DNA of 44,521 nucleotides from Streptomyces oceani (GCF_001751245.1 NZ_LJGU01000135.1:77498-122018), one strand, 5' to 3'. Positions 26,055 to 38,955 are shown, counted from the stretch's first letter. Notes: generated from the letters alone by a model not told the origin. Numbers and translations are program-made.

Positions 26055-27265
26055 CGTCCCCGTGTCCCCTGTGCTCGTTTACGTACGTCGGCTGTGTCGA
26101 GGACGCCCGGGAAGGCACTGGTGAAGGCGTCGGCCTCAGCCGCCGTGAGGATCAGCGGCGGAGCCAGCCGAATGACGTCCGGCGCGACCGCGTTCACCAG
26201 GAATCCCGCGTCCTGAGCCGCCTGTTGCACGGTGTGCGCGACGGGCTCGGTGAGCACGATACCGAGCAACAGCCCCGCGCCGCGGACGTGGTCGACCAAC
26301 GGGTGCCGCGGATCACCGAGTCCACTCCGCAGTCGGTCACCGACCGCCTTCACCCGGGCGAGCAGCCCCTCCGCCTCGATGGTCTCCAGTACGGCCGCAC
26401 CCGCCGCGCAGGACACCGGGTTGCCGCCGAAGGTGGAACCGTGCTGCCCCGGCGTCAGCAGCTCGGCCGCCGTGCCGAAGGCCAGGGTCGCGCCGATCGG
26501 CAGACCCGCGCCCAAGCCCTTGGCCAGCAGGACGACATCGGGCTCGATCCCCTGGTCCGCCTGGTGGGCGAACCAGTGGCCGGTACGCCCGATACCGGTC
26601 TGCACCTCGTCCAGCACCAGCAGCGTCCCGGTGGCCCGGGTGATCTCCCGAGCGGCCCGGAGATATCCCTCCGGCGCGGGCACGACGCCCTTCTCCCCCT
26701 GTACGGGCTCCAGGATCACCAGCGCGGTGTCCGTGCTGACCGCGGCCCGCAGCGCCTCCGGGTCGCCGTACGGCACATGGCTGACCTCGCCCGGGAGCGG
26801 ACGGAAGGGCTCCTGCTTCGCCGGTTGGCCGGTCAGTGCCAGGGCTCCCATCGTCCGACCGTGGAAACCACCCTGGGCCGCCACCATGTGCGTACGGCCC
26901 GTGAGCCGACCCAACTTGAACGCGGCCTCGGTGGCCTCCGCACCCGAGTTGCAGAAGAAGACCCGGCCGGGGCGGCCGGCCAGCTCCAGCAACCGTTCGG
27001 CGAGCTGGACCGGGGGCTCCGTGGCGAACAGGTTGGACGTGTGCCCGAGCGTCGCCACCTGGTCGGAGACCGCCCGTACGACCGCGGGGTGCGCCACACC
27101 GAGCGAGTTGACGGCGATTCCCCCGAGCAGGTCGAGGTACTCCTTCCCGTCGGCGTCCCAGAGTCGGGCGCCCTCGCCGTGGGTGATCGGGACACGGGGC
27201 GTGCCGTAGGCGTCCATCAGCGCGTGCTGCCAGCGTGCGGTGAGCTGTGCGTTGCCGTGGCTCAT
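26051..27265 (-). CDS. argD: Acetylornithine aminotransferase
   Basis: A 404-residue class-III PLP aminotransferase that converts N-acetylglutamate semialdehyde to N-acetylornithine. [47 protein letters not shown] and [14 protein letters not shown] (the PLP lysine) are all present. The start ATG 27265 overlaps the argB stop by 4 nt, and the stop overlaps argR. Length is normal. Confidence 0.94.
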   Translation of the reverse strand: MSHGNAQLTARWQHALMDAYGTPRVPITHGEGARLWDADGKEYLDLLGGIAVNSLGVAHPAVVRAVSDQVATLGHTSNLFATEPPVQLAERLLELAGRPGRVFFCNSGAEATEAAFKLGRLTGRTHMVAAQGGFHGRTMGALALTGQPAKQEPFRPLPGEVSHVPYGDPEALRAAVSTDTALVILEPVQGEKGVVPAPEGYLRAAREITRATGTLLVLDEVQTGIGRTGHWFAHQADQGIEPDVVLLAKGLGAGLPIGATLAFGTAAELLTPGQHGSTFGGNPVSCAAGAAVLETIEAEGLLARVKAVGDRLRSGLGDPRHPLVDHVRGAGLLLGIVLTEPVAHTVQQAAQDAGFLVNAVAPDVIRLAPPLILTAAEADAFTSAFPGVLDTADVRKRAQGTRGR

Positions 27266-28250
27266 GTCGCGGCTTCCCCTTGCTTCCGTAGGTCCGTGGC
27301 CGGCCCGGGACGGCCGACCGGCTCGGAGTTGGTGTGTGTGCCGCCGGGCCCGGGCGGTAGGTCCGCGGGGGCGTCCGGCACGACCATGGTGCCGATCCCC
27401 TCGTCGGTGAAGATCTCCAGCAGGATGGCGTGCGGGACACGTCCGTCCAGCACCCGCGCGGTGTGCACGCCGCCGCGCACCGCGTGCAGGCAGCCCTCCA
27501 TCTTGGGCACCATGCCGCTGGCGAGACCGGGCAGCAGCTTCTCCAGTTCGCCGGCGGTGAGTTCGCTGATGACCTCGTCGCTCTCCGGCCAGTTGGCGTA
27601 CAGGCCCTCGACGTCGGTGAGTACCATCAGCGTCTCCGCCCCCAGGGCGGCGGCGAGCGCGGCGGCGGCCGTGTCGGCGTTGACGTTGTAGACGTGCTCG
27701 TCGTCCACGCTGCGCGCGACGGACGAGACGACCGGAATCCGTCCGTCGTCCAACAGTGCCTGGACGGCGCCTGGTTGGACATCGGTGATGTCGCCGACCC
27801 GTCCCAGGTCGACACGCTCGCCGTCGATGTCGGCGAAGCGCTTGGTCGCCGTCAGGGTGTGCGCGTCCTCCCCGGTCATGCCGACCGCGAGCGGGCCGTG
27901 TCGGTTGAGGAGCCCGACCAGGTCACGCTGGACCTGCCCGGCGAGCACCATCCGTACGACGTCCATCGCCTCCGGCGTGGTCACCCGCAGCCCGGCCCGG
28001 AACTCGGACACCATGCCGAGCCGGTCCAGCTGCGCGCTGATCTGCGGGCCACCACCGTGCACGACCACGGGGCGGAGCCCGGCGTGCCGCAGGAAGACGA
28101 CGTCCTGGGCGAACGCTTTGGTGAGGTGCTCGTCCACCATGGCGTTGCCGCCGAACTTGATGACCACCGTCTTGCCGTGGTGGCGGGTGAGCCAGGGCAG
28201 CGCCTCGATGAGCGTCTGTGCCTTGGGCAGCGCGGTGTGCTTGCGGGCGC

Positions 28251-28254
<4 letters not shown>
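27262..28254 (-). CDS. argB: Acetylglutamate kinase
   Basis: A 330-residue kinase that phosphorylates N-acetylglutamate. The family blocks [12 protein letters not shown] and [11 protein letters not shown] (phosphate-binding glycines), [18 protein letters not shown] and [17 protein letters not shown] are intact. The start ATG 28254 overlaps the argJ stop by 4 nt. A polar tail of about 35 residues ([18 protein letters not shown] and after) extends beyond the usual end of the enzyme. The role of the tail is unknown. Confidence 0.94.
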
Positions 28255-30482
<2,228 letters not shown>

Positions 30483-30499
30483 GATACCCGTGCCTGAGG

Positions 30500-30524
30500 G
30501 CCCTCCCGTGAGAAGCGGGCGGGC
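30500..30524 (-). terminator. Terminator of the CDF exporter gene
   Basis: GCCCTCCCG and CGGGCGGGC form a 9-bp stem with one mismatch and a 7-nt loop, 20 nt downstream of the exporter stop codon. Confidence 0.5.
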
Positions 30525-30543
30525 GAGGTGTAGTCCACACGGG

Positions 30544-31623
30544 TCAGGCGGCGGCGTGGTGGGCCAGAAGTTGGTGCGGGTCCGGCTGTTCGTCCGAGGG
30601 GACGGTGTCGGTGTGGATGTGGGCGGCGGACAGCTTCGGGAGCGCGTGCAGCAGGGCGTGCTCGGTCTCGACCGCGACGCGGTGCCCCTCGCTCACGGTC
30701 ATGCGGCCGTCGACGACGATGGCGACCTCGGCCCGCAGACGGTGACCGATCCAGCGCAACCGCACCTCGCCCACGCTCCACACCCCCGGCACCGTACGCG
30801 CGGCGGCTCGCACGGTCTCGACCAGGGCGGGATCGACGGCGTCCAGCACCCGACGGAAGACCTCCCGGGCGGCGGCACGCAGGACCAGCAGGATGGCGGC
30901 CGTGATCGCCAGGCCCACGATCGGGTCAGCCAGCCGCCAGCCCGCCGCGGCGCCTGCCGCGCTGAGGAGAACCGCGAGGGAGGTGAAGCCGTCCGTGCGG
31001 GCATGCAGCCCGTCGGCCACCAGCGCGGCCGAGCCGATCTCCCGTCCGATCCGAATGCGGTAGCGGGCCACCCATTCGTTGCCGGCGAACCCCACGAGCG
31101 CCGCGAGGGCCACCACCCACACATGCTCCATGGCGCGCGGATCGAGCAGACGGTCGATGGCCGCCCAGGCGGCGAAGAGCGCGGACACGCCGATGGTGGC
31201 CACGATGGCCAGACCCGCCAGGTCCTCCGCACGTCCGTAGCCGTAGGTGAAGCGGCGGGTCGCGGCTCGCCGGCCCAGCACGAAGGCGATACCCAGCGGG
31301 ATCGCGGTCAGCGCGTCGGCCACGTTGTGGACGGTGTCGCCTAGCAGGGCCACCGAGCCGGATACGAGAACGATCGCTGCCTGCGCCATGGCCGTGGCCC
31401 CGAGGACCGCCAGCGAGACCCACAGCGCCCGCATTCCCCTCGCCGAGGACTCCAACGCCGCGTCGACCTTCTCCGCCGTCTCGTGCGAATGCGGCGTGAG
31501 AGCGTGTCCGACCCGGTGTCGGAGGCGGGCCAGGAAACCCGGGCGGCCGGAGCGCTCGTGCTGATGCTCGTGGCCGTGACGTCCCGGATCGGTGCCGTGC
31601 CGACCGTGTGAATGAGGGGCCAT
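30544..31623 (-). CDS. Cation diffusion facilitator (CDF) family metal exporter
   Basis: A 359-residue membrane protein that should move divalent metals out in exchange for protons. The N terminus is His-rich (APHSHGRHGTDPGRHGHEHQ). The two metal-site motifs of the family are GDTVHNVADALT (HNxxD) and DGLHARTDGFTSLAV (HxxxD). A C-terminal cytoplasmic domain follows (VPGVWSVGEVRLRWIG). The start ATG 31623 has GGGAGGA just upstream; the frame continues to 31722 without support. It is divergent from a KmtR-like ArsR regulator. The metal is most likely Ni, Co or Zn; the regulator favours Ni/Co. Confidence 0.85.
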   Translation of the reverse strand: MAPHSHGRHGTDPGRHGHEHQHERSGRPGFLARLRHRVGHALTPHSHETAEKVDAALESSARGMRALWVSLAVLGATAMAQAAIVLVSGSVALLGDTVHNVADALTAIPLGIAFVLGRRAATRRFTYGYGRAEDLAGLAIVATIGVSALFAAWAAIDRLLDPRAMEHVWVVALAALVGFAGNEWVARYRIRIGREIGSAALVADGLHARTDGFTSLAVLLSAAGAAAGWRLADPIVGLAITAAILLVLRAAAREVFRRVLDAVDPALVETVRAAARTVPGVWSVGEVRLRWIGHRLRAEVAIVVDGRMTVSEGHRVAVETEHALLHALPKLSAAHIHTDTVPSDEQPDPHQLLAHHAAA

Positions 31624-31669
31624 CGTTCCTCCCGGTGAAGGCGTACGGACATGCGGCGGCACGCCGTGC

Positions 31670-31715
31670 TGGACACGACGGGACACGAGAACCATTATGT
31701 GCGTATGAGCGCACA
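31670..31715. promoter_or_regulatory. Divergent promoter and operator of the ArsR-CDF module
   Basis: For the ArsR gene, TGGACA (31670-31675) and CATTAT (31693-31698) are 17 nt apart and the start codon is 6 nt further on. On the other strand CATAAT (31695-31700) can serve the exporter. The inverted repeat TGTGCGTATGAGCGCACA (31698-31715) sits between and over both start sites, a typical ArsR-family operator position. Confidence 0.6.
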
Positions 31716-32064
31716 CATGCACCTATCAGATGCACAGGATGCGCACCCGCATGACCGCGGCGAGGAACAGTTCGCCCTCGCCGCGGAACTCCTCGCTCTC
31801 CTCGGCGACCGCACGCGCCTGCGCATCCTCGACGCCCTCGCCCGATCGGAAGCGGACGTCACCACGCTGACCGAGAGCTGCGGGGCCCAACGACCGGCCG
31901 TCAGCCAGCACCTCGCCCGGCTTCGCCTGAGTGGTCTCATCGTTAGCCGCAAAGAGGGGCGGCGGGTCATCTACGCACTCACCGACGGACACCTTCGACG
32001 CGTCGTCGACGAAGCCCTCAACCTCGCCGACCACCGCCTCAGCAACCAGCCCGCCCACGACTGA
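31705..32064 (+). CDS. ArsR/SmtB-family metal sensor, KmtR-like
   Basis: A 119-residue winged-helix repressor (LLGDRTRLRILDALARSEADV, then GAQRPAVSQHLARLRLSGLIVSRKEGRRVIYAL). The C terminus has His 96, Asp 109, His 110, His 118 and Asp 119. From memory, the Ni/Co sensor KmtR of mycobacteria uses His 88, Glu 101, His 102, His 110 and His 111. The spacing is identical, with Asp at two of the positions. KmtR controls a CDF exporter, and here a CDF gene is divergent. The His-rich N terminus (MSAHMHLSDAQDAHPHD) may add ligands. The start ATG 31705 lies 6 nt after the -10 box, without a ribosome site, so the mRNA is probably leaderless. Confidence 0.8.
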   Translation: MSAHMHLSDAQDAHPHDRGEEQFALAAELLALLGDRTRLRILDALARSEADVTTLTESCGAQRPAVSQHLARLRLSGLIVSRKEGRRVIYALTDGHLRRVVDEALNLADHRLSNQPAHD

Positions 32065-32129
32065 GTCCGTGGACCGCCGGCCGGCCGTACGGGGGACACG
32101 GGGAGCCCGGACCGGGCTAGCCTGGGCCC

Positions 32130-32654
32130 GTGATCGTATGGCTCAACGGCACCCACGGGGTGGGCAAGACCACGACCAGCGCACTCGTGCGGGAACTGAT
32201 TCCGGACTCGCGAGTGTTCGATCCGGAGAAGGTCGGCGAGACGCTCACGGACATCACACCGGGGCTGCCCGGGACGGACAACTTCCAGCACTGGCCCCCG
32301 TGGCGGCAGCTCGTCGTGGAGACCGCACGCCGCGTACTCGACTACACGGGCGGGACCCTGGTGATGCCCATGACCATCCTGGTCGAGCGGTACTGGCGGG
32401 AGATCAGCGCGGGCCTCGCCCAACATGCCATCCCGGTGAGACACTTCGTCCTACACGCCGACGAGCACACGCTCCGCGGTCGCATCGCGAATGACACCGT
32501 CCTCGGCCCCGACTCTCCGTTCCGCCTCGCCTACGTCGACCCGTACGCCGAGGCGGCCCGTACGTGGCTGCACGGCGAGGCCGAGGTCGTCGACACCACG
32601 AGCCGCACGCCCAGCCAGGTCGCCCATCAGATCGCGGAGGCCGCCAGGCGTTGA
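32130..32654 (+). CDS. TmrB-like NTP-binding protein
   Basis: A 174-residue P-loop protein. Walker A is GTHGVGKTTT (Lys 13). FDPEKVGETL, FQHWPPWRQLV, LVMPMTILVERYWREI and RHFVLHADEHTLRGRI follow the pattern of TmrB, the Bacillus tunicamycin-resistance ATP-binding protein. That role is known only for TmrB; here it may be a kinase-like or resistance protein of unknown substrate. The start GTG 32130 has TAGCCT six bases upstream and no ribosome site, suggesting a leaderless mRNA. It follows the metal sensor on the same strand but with its own promoter. Confidence 0.65.
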   Translation: MIVWLNGTHGVGKTTTSALVRELIPDSRVFDPEKVGETLTDITPGLPGTDNFQHWPPWRQLVVETARRVLDYTGGTLVMPMTILVERYWREISAGLAQHAIPVRHFVLHADEHTLRGRIANDTVLGPDSPFRLAYVDPYAEAARTWLHGEAEVVDTTSRTPSQVAHQIAEAARR

Positions 32655-32701
32655 GGCCCGCGCGCCACGCGAGGACCCGGACGGAAACACCCATGAGGGA
32701 A

Positions 32702-32717
32702 CGCCGCCCCCGCGGCG
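32702..32717. terminator. Hairpin between convergent tmrB-like and phosphatase-like genes
   Basis: CGCCGC and GCGGCG pair around CCCC, about 50 nt from each stop codon. The stem is short but pure G/C. Confidence 0.4.
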
Positions 32718-32765
32718 CGCGCCCCACAGCGAGCGCCCCACGGCGACACCCGCGCCGGACGACGG

Positions 32766-33332
32766 TCACTCGAAGCTCAGGCACCACTGCCCGGGCCGCC
32801 CGGTGAACGTGACCGGGCTCAGCGGATGCGCGTCGATACGCCAGTACGAGTGCGGCGGCGACCGCAGCACGTAGCACAGCGCCGCCCGTACGACGGACGG
32901 CTCGGTCACCGCGACCACCCAGTCGTCACCGTCCACCGGCCGGGTGTCCAGCCAGCCCCCGACCCGGGAGATGAACGCCAGCAGCGGTTCCCCGCCGTGC
33001 GGGGCGGACCACGGATCGGCGAGCCACGCGTCGACGGTGCGCGGTTCGCGTGCGGCGACCTCCTGGAAGGTACGACCCCGCCAGCGGCCCATGTCGCAGT
33101 CCCGCAGCGCGGGTTGCGCGATCGGCGACAGGCCCAGCAGGTCACCGGTCTGCCGGCAGCGCGCGGAGGGCGAGCAGTAGCGAAGCTGCGCCGCGGCGAG
33201 CGAGGACAGCACCGGCACCACGCGCTGGACCTCCTGCCACCCGGCCGAGTCCAACGGCCGTTCGTCATCGAAGCGAACGTCCAGCACCGAGGAGCTGCGA
33301 GCGGCGGGGAGCAGCGTCACACGGAGGTGCAT
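32766..33332 (-). CDS. Histidine phosphatase-fold protein lacking the catalytic histidines
   Basis: A 188-residue protein of the phosphoglycerate-mutase-like superfamily by layout: LDSAGWQEVQRVVPVLSSL, CSPSARCRQTGDLLGL, MGRWRGRTFQEVAAREPR and HGGEPLLAFISRVGGWLD. The RHG motif that carries the phosphorylated His is replaced by PAARSSS (residues 9-15). The second His motif (usually THG) is TEP (around 143-145). It is thus likely inactive as a phosphatase, perhaps a binding protein. The start is ATG 33332. It converges on the tmrB-like gene. Confidence 0.6.
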   Translation of the reverse strand: MHLRVTLLPAARSSSVLDVRFDDERPLDSAGWQEVQRVVPVLSSLAAAQLRYCSPSARCRQTGDLLGLSPIAQPALRDCDMGRWRGRTFQEVAAREPRTVDAWLADPWSAPHGGEPLLAFISRVGGWLDTRPVDGDDWVVAVTEPSVVRAALCYVLRSPPHSYWRIDAHPLSPVTFTGRPGQWCLSFE

Positions 33333-33577
33333 TGGGTGATCGTAAGGGCGCGGAGAGCTTTTGTTCGATGGTGCGACAACAATCTCTCGACGGCACGGTC
33401 GCGCCGCCTCCGCCTCATGTTCACATCCGAGCGCGGCCCCGCGCGGCCCCGCCGCCGCCGAGGACCCGGTCAGGGCGGCGGCGCCGTACGAGCCGCCGCC
33501 TGCGGAGCAGGGCCGGTAGAATGTGAGCCACGGCACAACCGTCCCGACGAAACGCCCCGGGAACAGGAGGGCTCCGG

Positions 33578-33781
33578 ATGCATGCGAACACGGGCGACCA
33601 GTTGCTGGTGCACGGCCGGACCGTCGGTCAGCACGATCGCGTCGCGCAGATCGTCGAGGTGATGGGCTCCGAGGGAGAGCCGCCCTACCGGGTGCGCTTC
33701 GAGGACGGCCACGAAGCGGTGATGTCCCCCGGACCCGACTCGGTCGTGCGGGGACACGACGAAGCGCGCCTGGAGCGGTAA
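33578..33781 (+). CDS. DUF1918 domain-containing small protein
   Basis: A 67-residue protein matching the whole DUF1918 domain: GDQLLVHGRTVGQHDRVAQIVEVMG, then PPYRVRFEDGHEAVMSPGPDSVV. It looks like an SH3-like small barrel. The function is unknown. The start ATG 33578 has AGGAGG seven bases upstream. TAGAAT at 33517-33522 could be its -10 box. It is monocistronic, with a strong hairpin behind it. Confidence 0.8.
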   Translation: MHANTGDQLLVHGRTVGQHDRVAQIVEVMGSEGEPPYRVRFEDGHEAVMSPGPDSVVRGHDEARLER

Positions 33782-34089
33782 CCCCCGCCGCGAAACAAGC
33801 GACCCGACTGCCCGAGCGGTTCCCGGTAGTGCCGATCGGGCAGTCGTGCGTGCGGCCGCAACGGACTGGGGCCCCGGAATTCGGCACCGCGGACTTTCGG
33901 CGCCAGGGGCTATGGCGGTCACGTCCCCGTACGGCTCCCGCTACCCCTCTCCGCAGCCGGTGCCGCTCGGGTTCCGCCCCCGTGGACCCGCGGTGCCCCC
34001 GCCGGGGTAACGTCGGGCGGCGGGGCAGCGCGACCCGGGGAACAGCACGGCCGCGATGCCGGGACACGTAGTTCTGCGAAAGGCACGAA
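33782..34089. other. Intergenic region between DUF1918 and 3-hydroxyacyl-CoA dehydrogenase genes
   Basis: 308 bases. The first part holds the terminator at 33805-33846. No gene is seen in the rest, which must carry the promoter of the dehydrogenase gene; no clear -35/-10 pair was found. Confidence 0.4.
33805..33846 (+). terminator. Terminator hairpin of the DUF1918 gene
   Basis: CGACTGCCCGA and TCGGGCAGTCG are perfect 11-bp arms around a 20-nt loop, beginning 24 nt after the stop codon. Confidence 0.55.
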
Positions 34090-34950
34090 GTGACCGACAT
34101 CCAACGCGTCGGAGTAGTGGGCTGTGGCCAGATGGGCGCCGGTATCGCCGAGGTGTGCGCGCGATCCGGCCTGGAGGTCAAGGTCGCCGAGACCACCGGC
34201 GAGGCTCTGGAGCTGGGCCGCTCCCGCCTGGTGAACTCGCTGGACAAGGCGGCGGAGCGGGGCAAGCTCACTGAGGCGGAGAAGGACGCGACCCTGGGGC
34301 GGCTCACCTTCACCACCGATCTCGGCGCCTTCGCCGACCGTGACCTGGTGATAGAAGCGGTCGTGGAGAACGAGCAGGTCAAGACGGAGATCTTCCAGGT
34401 CCTCGACCAGGTCGTCACCCGTCCGGACGCCATCCTGGCCTCCAACACCTCGTCCATCCCGCTGGTGCGACTGGCCGTCGCCACGAAGCGTCCCGACCAG
34501 GTGATCGGCATCCACTTCTTCAACCCGGCGCCCGTACAGCGTCTGGTGGAACTCATCCCCGCGTTGACCACCAGCGAGAGCACCGTGGAGCGGGCCGAGG
34601 CGCTGGTCGGCGGGACGCTGGGCAAGCACGCCATCCGCGCGCAGGACCGGTCCGGCTTCGTGGTCAACGCGCTGCTGATTCCCTATCTGCTGTCCGCCGT
34701 GCGGATGTTCGAGTCCGGGATCGCGAGCCGTGAGGACATCGACAACGGCATGGAGATGGGCTGTGCCCACCCGATGGGCCCGCTCAAGCTGACGGACCTC
34801 ATCGGACTCGACACCGTGGCCTCGGTGGCCGATTCGATGTACGCGGAGTTCAAGGAGCCGTTGTACGCCGCTCCCCCGCTGCTTCAGCGGATGGTGGACG
34901 CCGGTCGACTCGGCCGTAAGGCGGGCGCCGGCTTCTACTCGTACGCCTAG
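34090..34950 (+). CDS. 3-hydroxybutyryl-CoA dehydrogenase
   Basis: A 286-residue short 3-hydroxyacyl-CoA dehydrogenase that oxidises or makes 3-hydroxybutyryl-CoA with NAD(P). The Rossmann motif GVVGCGQMGAGIAEVCARSG opens the protein. LASNTSSIPL and GIHFFNPAPVQRLVELI (catalytic His) follow. The C-terminal helical domain has GFVVNALLIPYLLSAVRM and HPMGPLKLTDLIGLDT. The start is GTG 34090, with AAAGG six bases upstream. It is a single gene. It may serve butyrate/crotonyl-CoA or ethylmalonyl-CoA metabolism; the context does not say which. Confidence 0.9.
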   Translation: MTDIQRVGVVGCGQMGAGIAEVCARSGLEVKVAETTGEALELGRSRLVNSLDKAAERGKLTEAEKDATLGRLTFTTDLGAFADRDLVIEAVVENEQVKTEIFQVLDQVVTRPDAILASNTSSIPLVRLAVATKRPDQVIGIHFFNPAPVQRLVELIPALTTSESTVERAEALVGGTLGKHAIRAQDRSGFVVNALLIPYLLSAVRMFESGIASREDIDNGMEMGCAHPMGPLKLTDLIGLDTVASVADSMYAEFKEPLYAAPPLLQRMVDAGRLGRKAGAGFYSYA

Positions 34951-34988
34951 CGGGACCGAGCCCGGACCGCCGCCGGACCGGCAAGGCC

Positions 34989-35013
34989 GGGCCGGAGCTC
35001 ACTGCTCCGGCCC
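34989..35013. terminator. Bidirectional terminator between the dehydrogenase and pheT genes
   Basis: GGGCCGGAG and CTCCGGCCC form a perfect 9-bp stem with a 7-nt loop, about 40 nt from both converging stop codons. Confidence 0.7.
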
Positions 35014-35044
35014 CACCGTCGGTGTCCGCTCTGGCCTCGACGGC

Positions 35045-37566
35045 CTACGCCCCGCGCAACTCCGCGCCCGTACGTCCCACCGCTGCGGCCACCGCCTGAT
35101 CCCTGGCGGCTGACGCCTCCTCGGCGGTGAGCGTGCGGTCCGGCGCCCGGAAACGCAGGGCGTACGCCAGCGACTTGCGGCCCGCGCCGACCTGTTCGCC
35201 CGTGAAGACGTCGAAAAGGCGGACCGACTCGAGCAGTTCGCCCGCTCCGGCGCGCAGCGCCTCGGCCACGCCGGCCGCGGGCACCGACTCCTCGACGACC
35301 AAGGCGACATCCTGGGTCGCCACCGGATAGCCGGAGACCCGCGGGGCGCGCACCGGTCCCGCCGCGGCTTCCGTCAGCGCGTCCAGGTCGAGTTCCATCG
35401 CGCTCGTACGCGCGGGCAACCCGAGTGTCTTGAGGACCCCGGGATGCAGCTCGCCGGCGAAGCCGACCAGCTCCTCCCCGACCGTGAGCCGGGCGCAGCG
35501 GCCCGGGTGCCAGGGGCCGTACCGTCCCTGGGAGACGGTCAGCGCCACGCCCACCTCGGCGGCGACCGTACGTGCCGCCTCGACGGCGTCCGCCCAGTCC
35601 GCCGGCCGCCCCCGGCCCCACCAACCGGCTGGCTCCCGGTCGCCGGACAGCACCACGGCCACGTGCCGAGGCTGCTCGGGCAGCGCCGCGTCCAGCGCGG
35701 CGATCGCCTGCTCGGTGGGACGGGCGTTGACCGACAGCGGCTCGATGCCGGGCTCGGTGCCCGTACGACGGAAGACCAGACCGGTCTCGAACAGGGCGAG
35801 TCCGCCCTGGCTTTGACTGCCGCGGTTCTCGTTCCGCCTCAGGGCCGCCAGCAGTCCGGGCAACAGCAGGGGGCGGAGGGCTGGTTCCTCGTCGGAGAGG
35901 GGGTTGACCAGGGTGACCGTACGTCGACAGGGGTCGTCGCCCGGCAAGCGCAGCTGGTCCAGAACGCTCTCCGCGAGGAACGGGTAGTTGAGCGCCTCGA
36001 CATATCCCGCACCGGCAAGTGCTCTGCCGACCCTGCGGTGCGTCCGCTGCCGCTCGGTGAGGCCACGCCCCTCCGGGACACGCGGCAGGGTGGCGGGGAG
36101 GTTGCCGTACCCTTCCAGCCGGATGACCTCCTCCGCGAGGTCGTTGGGGTCGGTCAGATCCGGTCGCCACGAGGGCACGGTCACGGTCAGCTCGTCCTGT
36201 CCGTAGACATCGCAGCCGACCTGCTGGAGACGCCGGACCACGGTGTCCTTGCCGTACGCCACCCCGGCTACCCGGTCCGGGTGGTCGGCCCCGATCCGGA
36301 TCGTACGCGGGCCGCCGGGCGTCACCACCTCGGTCACCCCGGCTTCCGCCCTGGCCCCCGCGAGCAGCACCAGCAGATCCACCGTGCGCTGTGCGGCTGC
36401 AGCGGCGGCGGCCGGGTCGACCCCGCGCTCCCAGCGCTTGGATGCCTCGCTGGACATCCGGTGGCGACGCGCGGAACGGGCGATGGTGACCGCGTCGAAG
36501 TGCGCGGCCTCCACGACGATTTCCGTGCTGCCGTGCCACTCGCCGGTCTCCGGGTCCCGCACCGGGTCGACGACCTCGCTGTGCGCGCCGCCCATCACCC
36601 CGGCCAGTCCGATAGGGCCGGAAGCGTCCGCGATCACCAGGTCCTCGGCGTGCAGGGTGCGCTCGACGCCCTCGAGGGTCGTCATCCGCTCGCCGGACTC
36701 GGCCCGGCGCACGGTGATGGGGCCGACCAGCCGGTGCCGGTCGTAGGCGTGCAGCGGAGCGCCCAGCTCCAGCATGACGTAGTTGGTGATGTCGACGGGC
36801 AGCGAGACGGGCCGCATGCCCCCCTTTTGCAGCCGTCGCTGCAACCACAGCGGCGACCGCGCCTCCGGCCGCACTCCGGTGACGGTGCGCGCGGTGAACC
36901 GGTCGCAGGCCTTCGGGTCGAGGACCTCGACCGGATAACCGTGCTCGTTCGGGGTCGGGGCGTCGATCAGCGCGGGGTCCCGCAGCGGGAGACCGTACGC
37001 GATGGCCGTCTCCCGGGCGATGCCGCGCATCGACAGGCAGTAGCCCCGATCCGGGTTGACGGCGATGTCCAGCACCTCATCGACCAGCTCCAGCAACTCG
37101 ACGGCGTCCGTGCCCGGCGCGTGCTCCGGGGGCAGCACGATGATGCCGCTGTGGTCCTCGCCCATGCCCAACTCGGCGGCCGAGCAGATCATGCCCTCGG
37201 AGACCCGGCCGTAGGTCTTCCGCGCGCTGATCTCGAAGCCTCCGGGCAGTACGGCTCCGGGAAGGACCGCGACGATCTTGTCCCCGACCTCGAAGTTGGT
37301 CGCGCCGCAGATGACACGCTGGCGCTCGCCGGTGCCGTTCGCCTCGCCGACGTCCAGCTCGCAGTACCGGATCGGCTTCTTGAAGTCGGTCAGTTCCTCG
37401 ATGGCCAGCACTTCGCCGACCACCAGTGGGCCACGGAGCCCCTCGCCGAGCTGCTCGACGGTCTCCACCTCGAGTCCGGCGTCGGTCAGCCGCGCCGCGA
37501 CGTCCCGACCGGTCTCACCAGCCGGCAGGTCGACGTACTCCCGCAGCCAGGAAAGCGGGGCCCGCA

Positions 37567-37567
<1 letters not shown>
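35045..37567 (-). CDS. pheT: Phenylalanine--tRNA ligase beta subunit
   Basis: An 840-residue subunit of the alpha2-beta2 enzyme that charges tRNA-Phe. It has, in order, [15 protein letters not shown], the tRNA-binding OB domain (about 40-155), the B3/4 editing domain, the B5 domain, the catalytic-like core ([19 protein letters not shown]), and the C-terminal anticodon-binding FDX-ACB domain (ending [18 protein letters not shown]). Length is normal. The start ATG 37567 overlaps the pheS stop by one base (TGATG), so the subunits are co-translated. Confidence 0.95.
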
Positions 37568-38826
<1,259 letters not shown>

Positions 38827-38936
38827 CTACGGCGTCGGTGAGACAGCGCCGGTGCCCGCCCGAGCCGAGCCGAGGCGACCGGAGCGGACGCCGGCTGACG
38901 CGGGGAGCACGGGGCGGCCCCTGCGGCACGAACACG

Positions 38937-38955
38937 CGACCACACGGTGTGGTCG
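38937..38955. promoter_or_regulatory. 19-bp palindrome between the sensor kinase and pheS
   Basis: CGACCACACGGTGTGGTCG is symmetrical with 9-bp arms and a single central base. It begins 28 nt after the kinase stop codon and is about 160 nt before pheS. It can fold as a 7-bp stem with a 5-nt loop, so it may end the kinase transcript, or it may be a protein-binding site for the pheST promoter. Confidence 0.4.
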
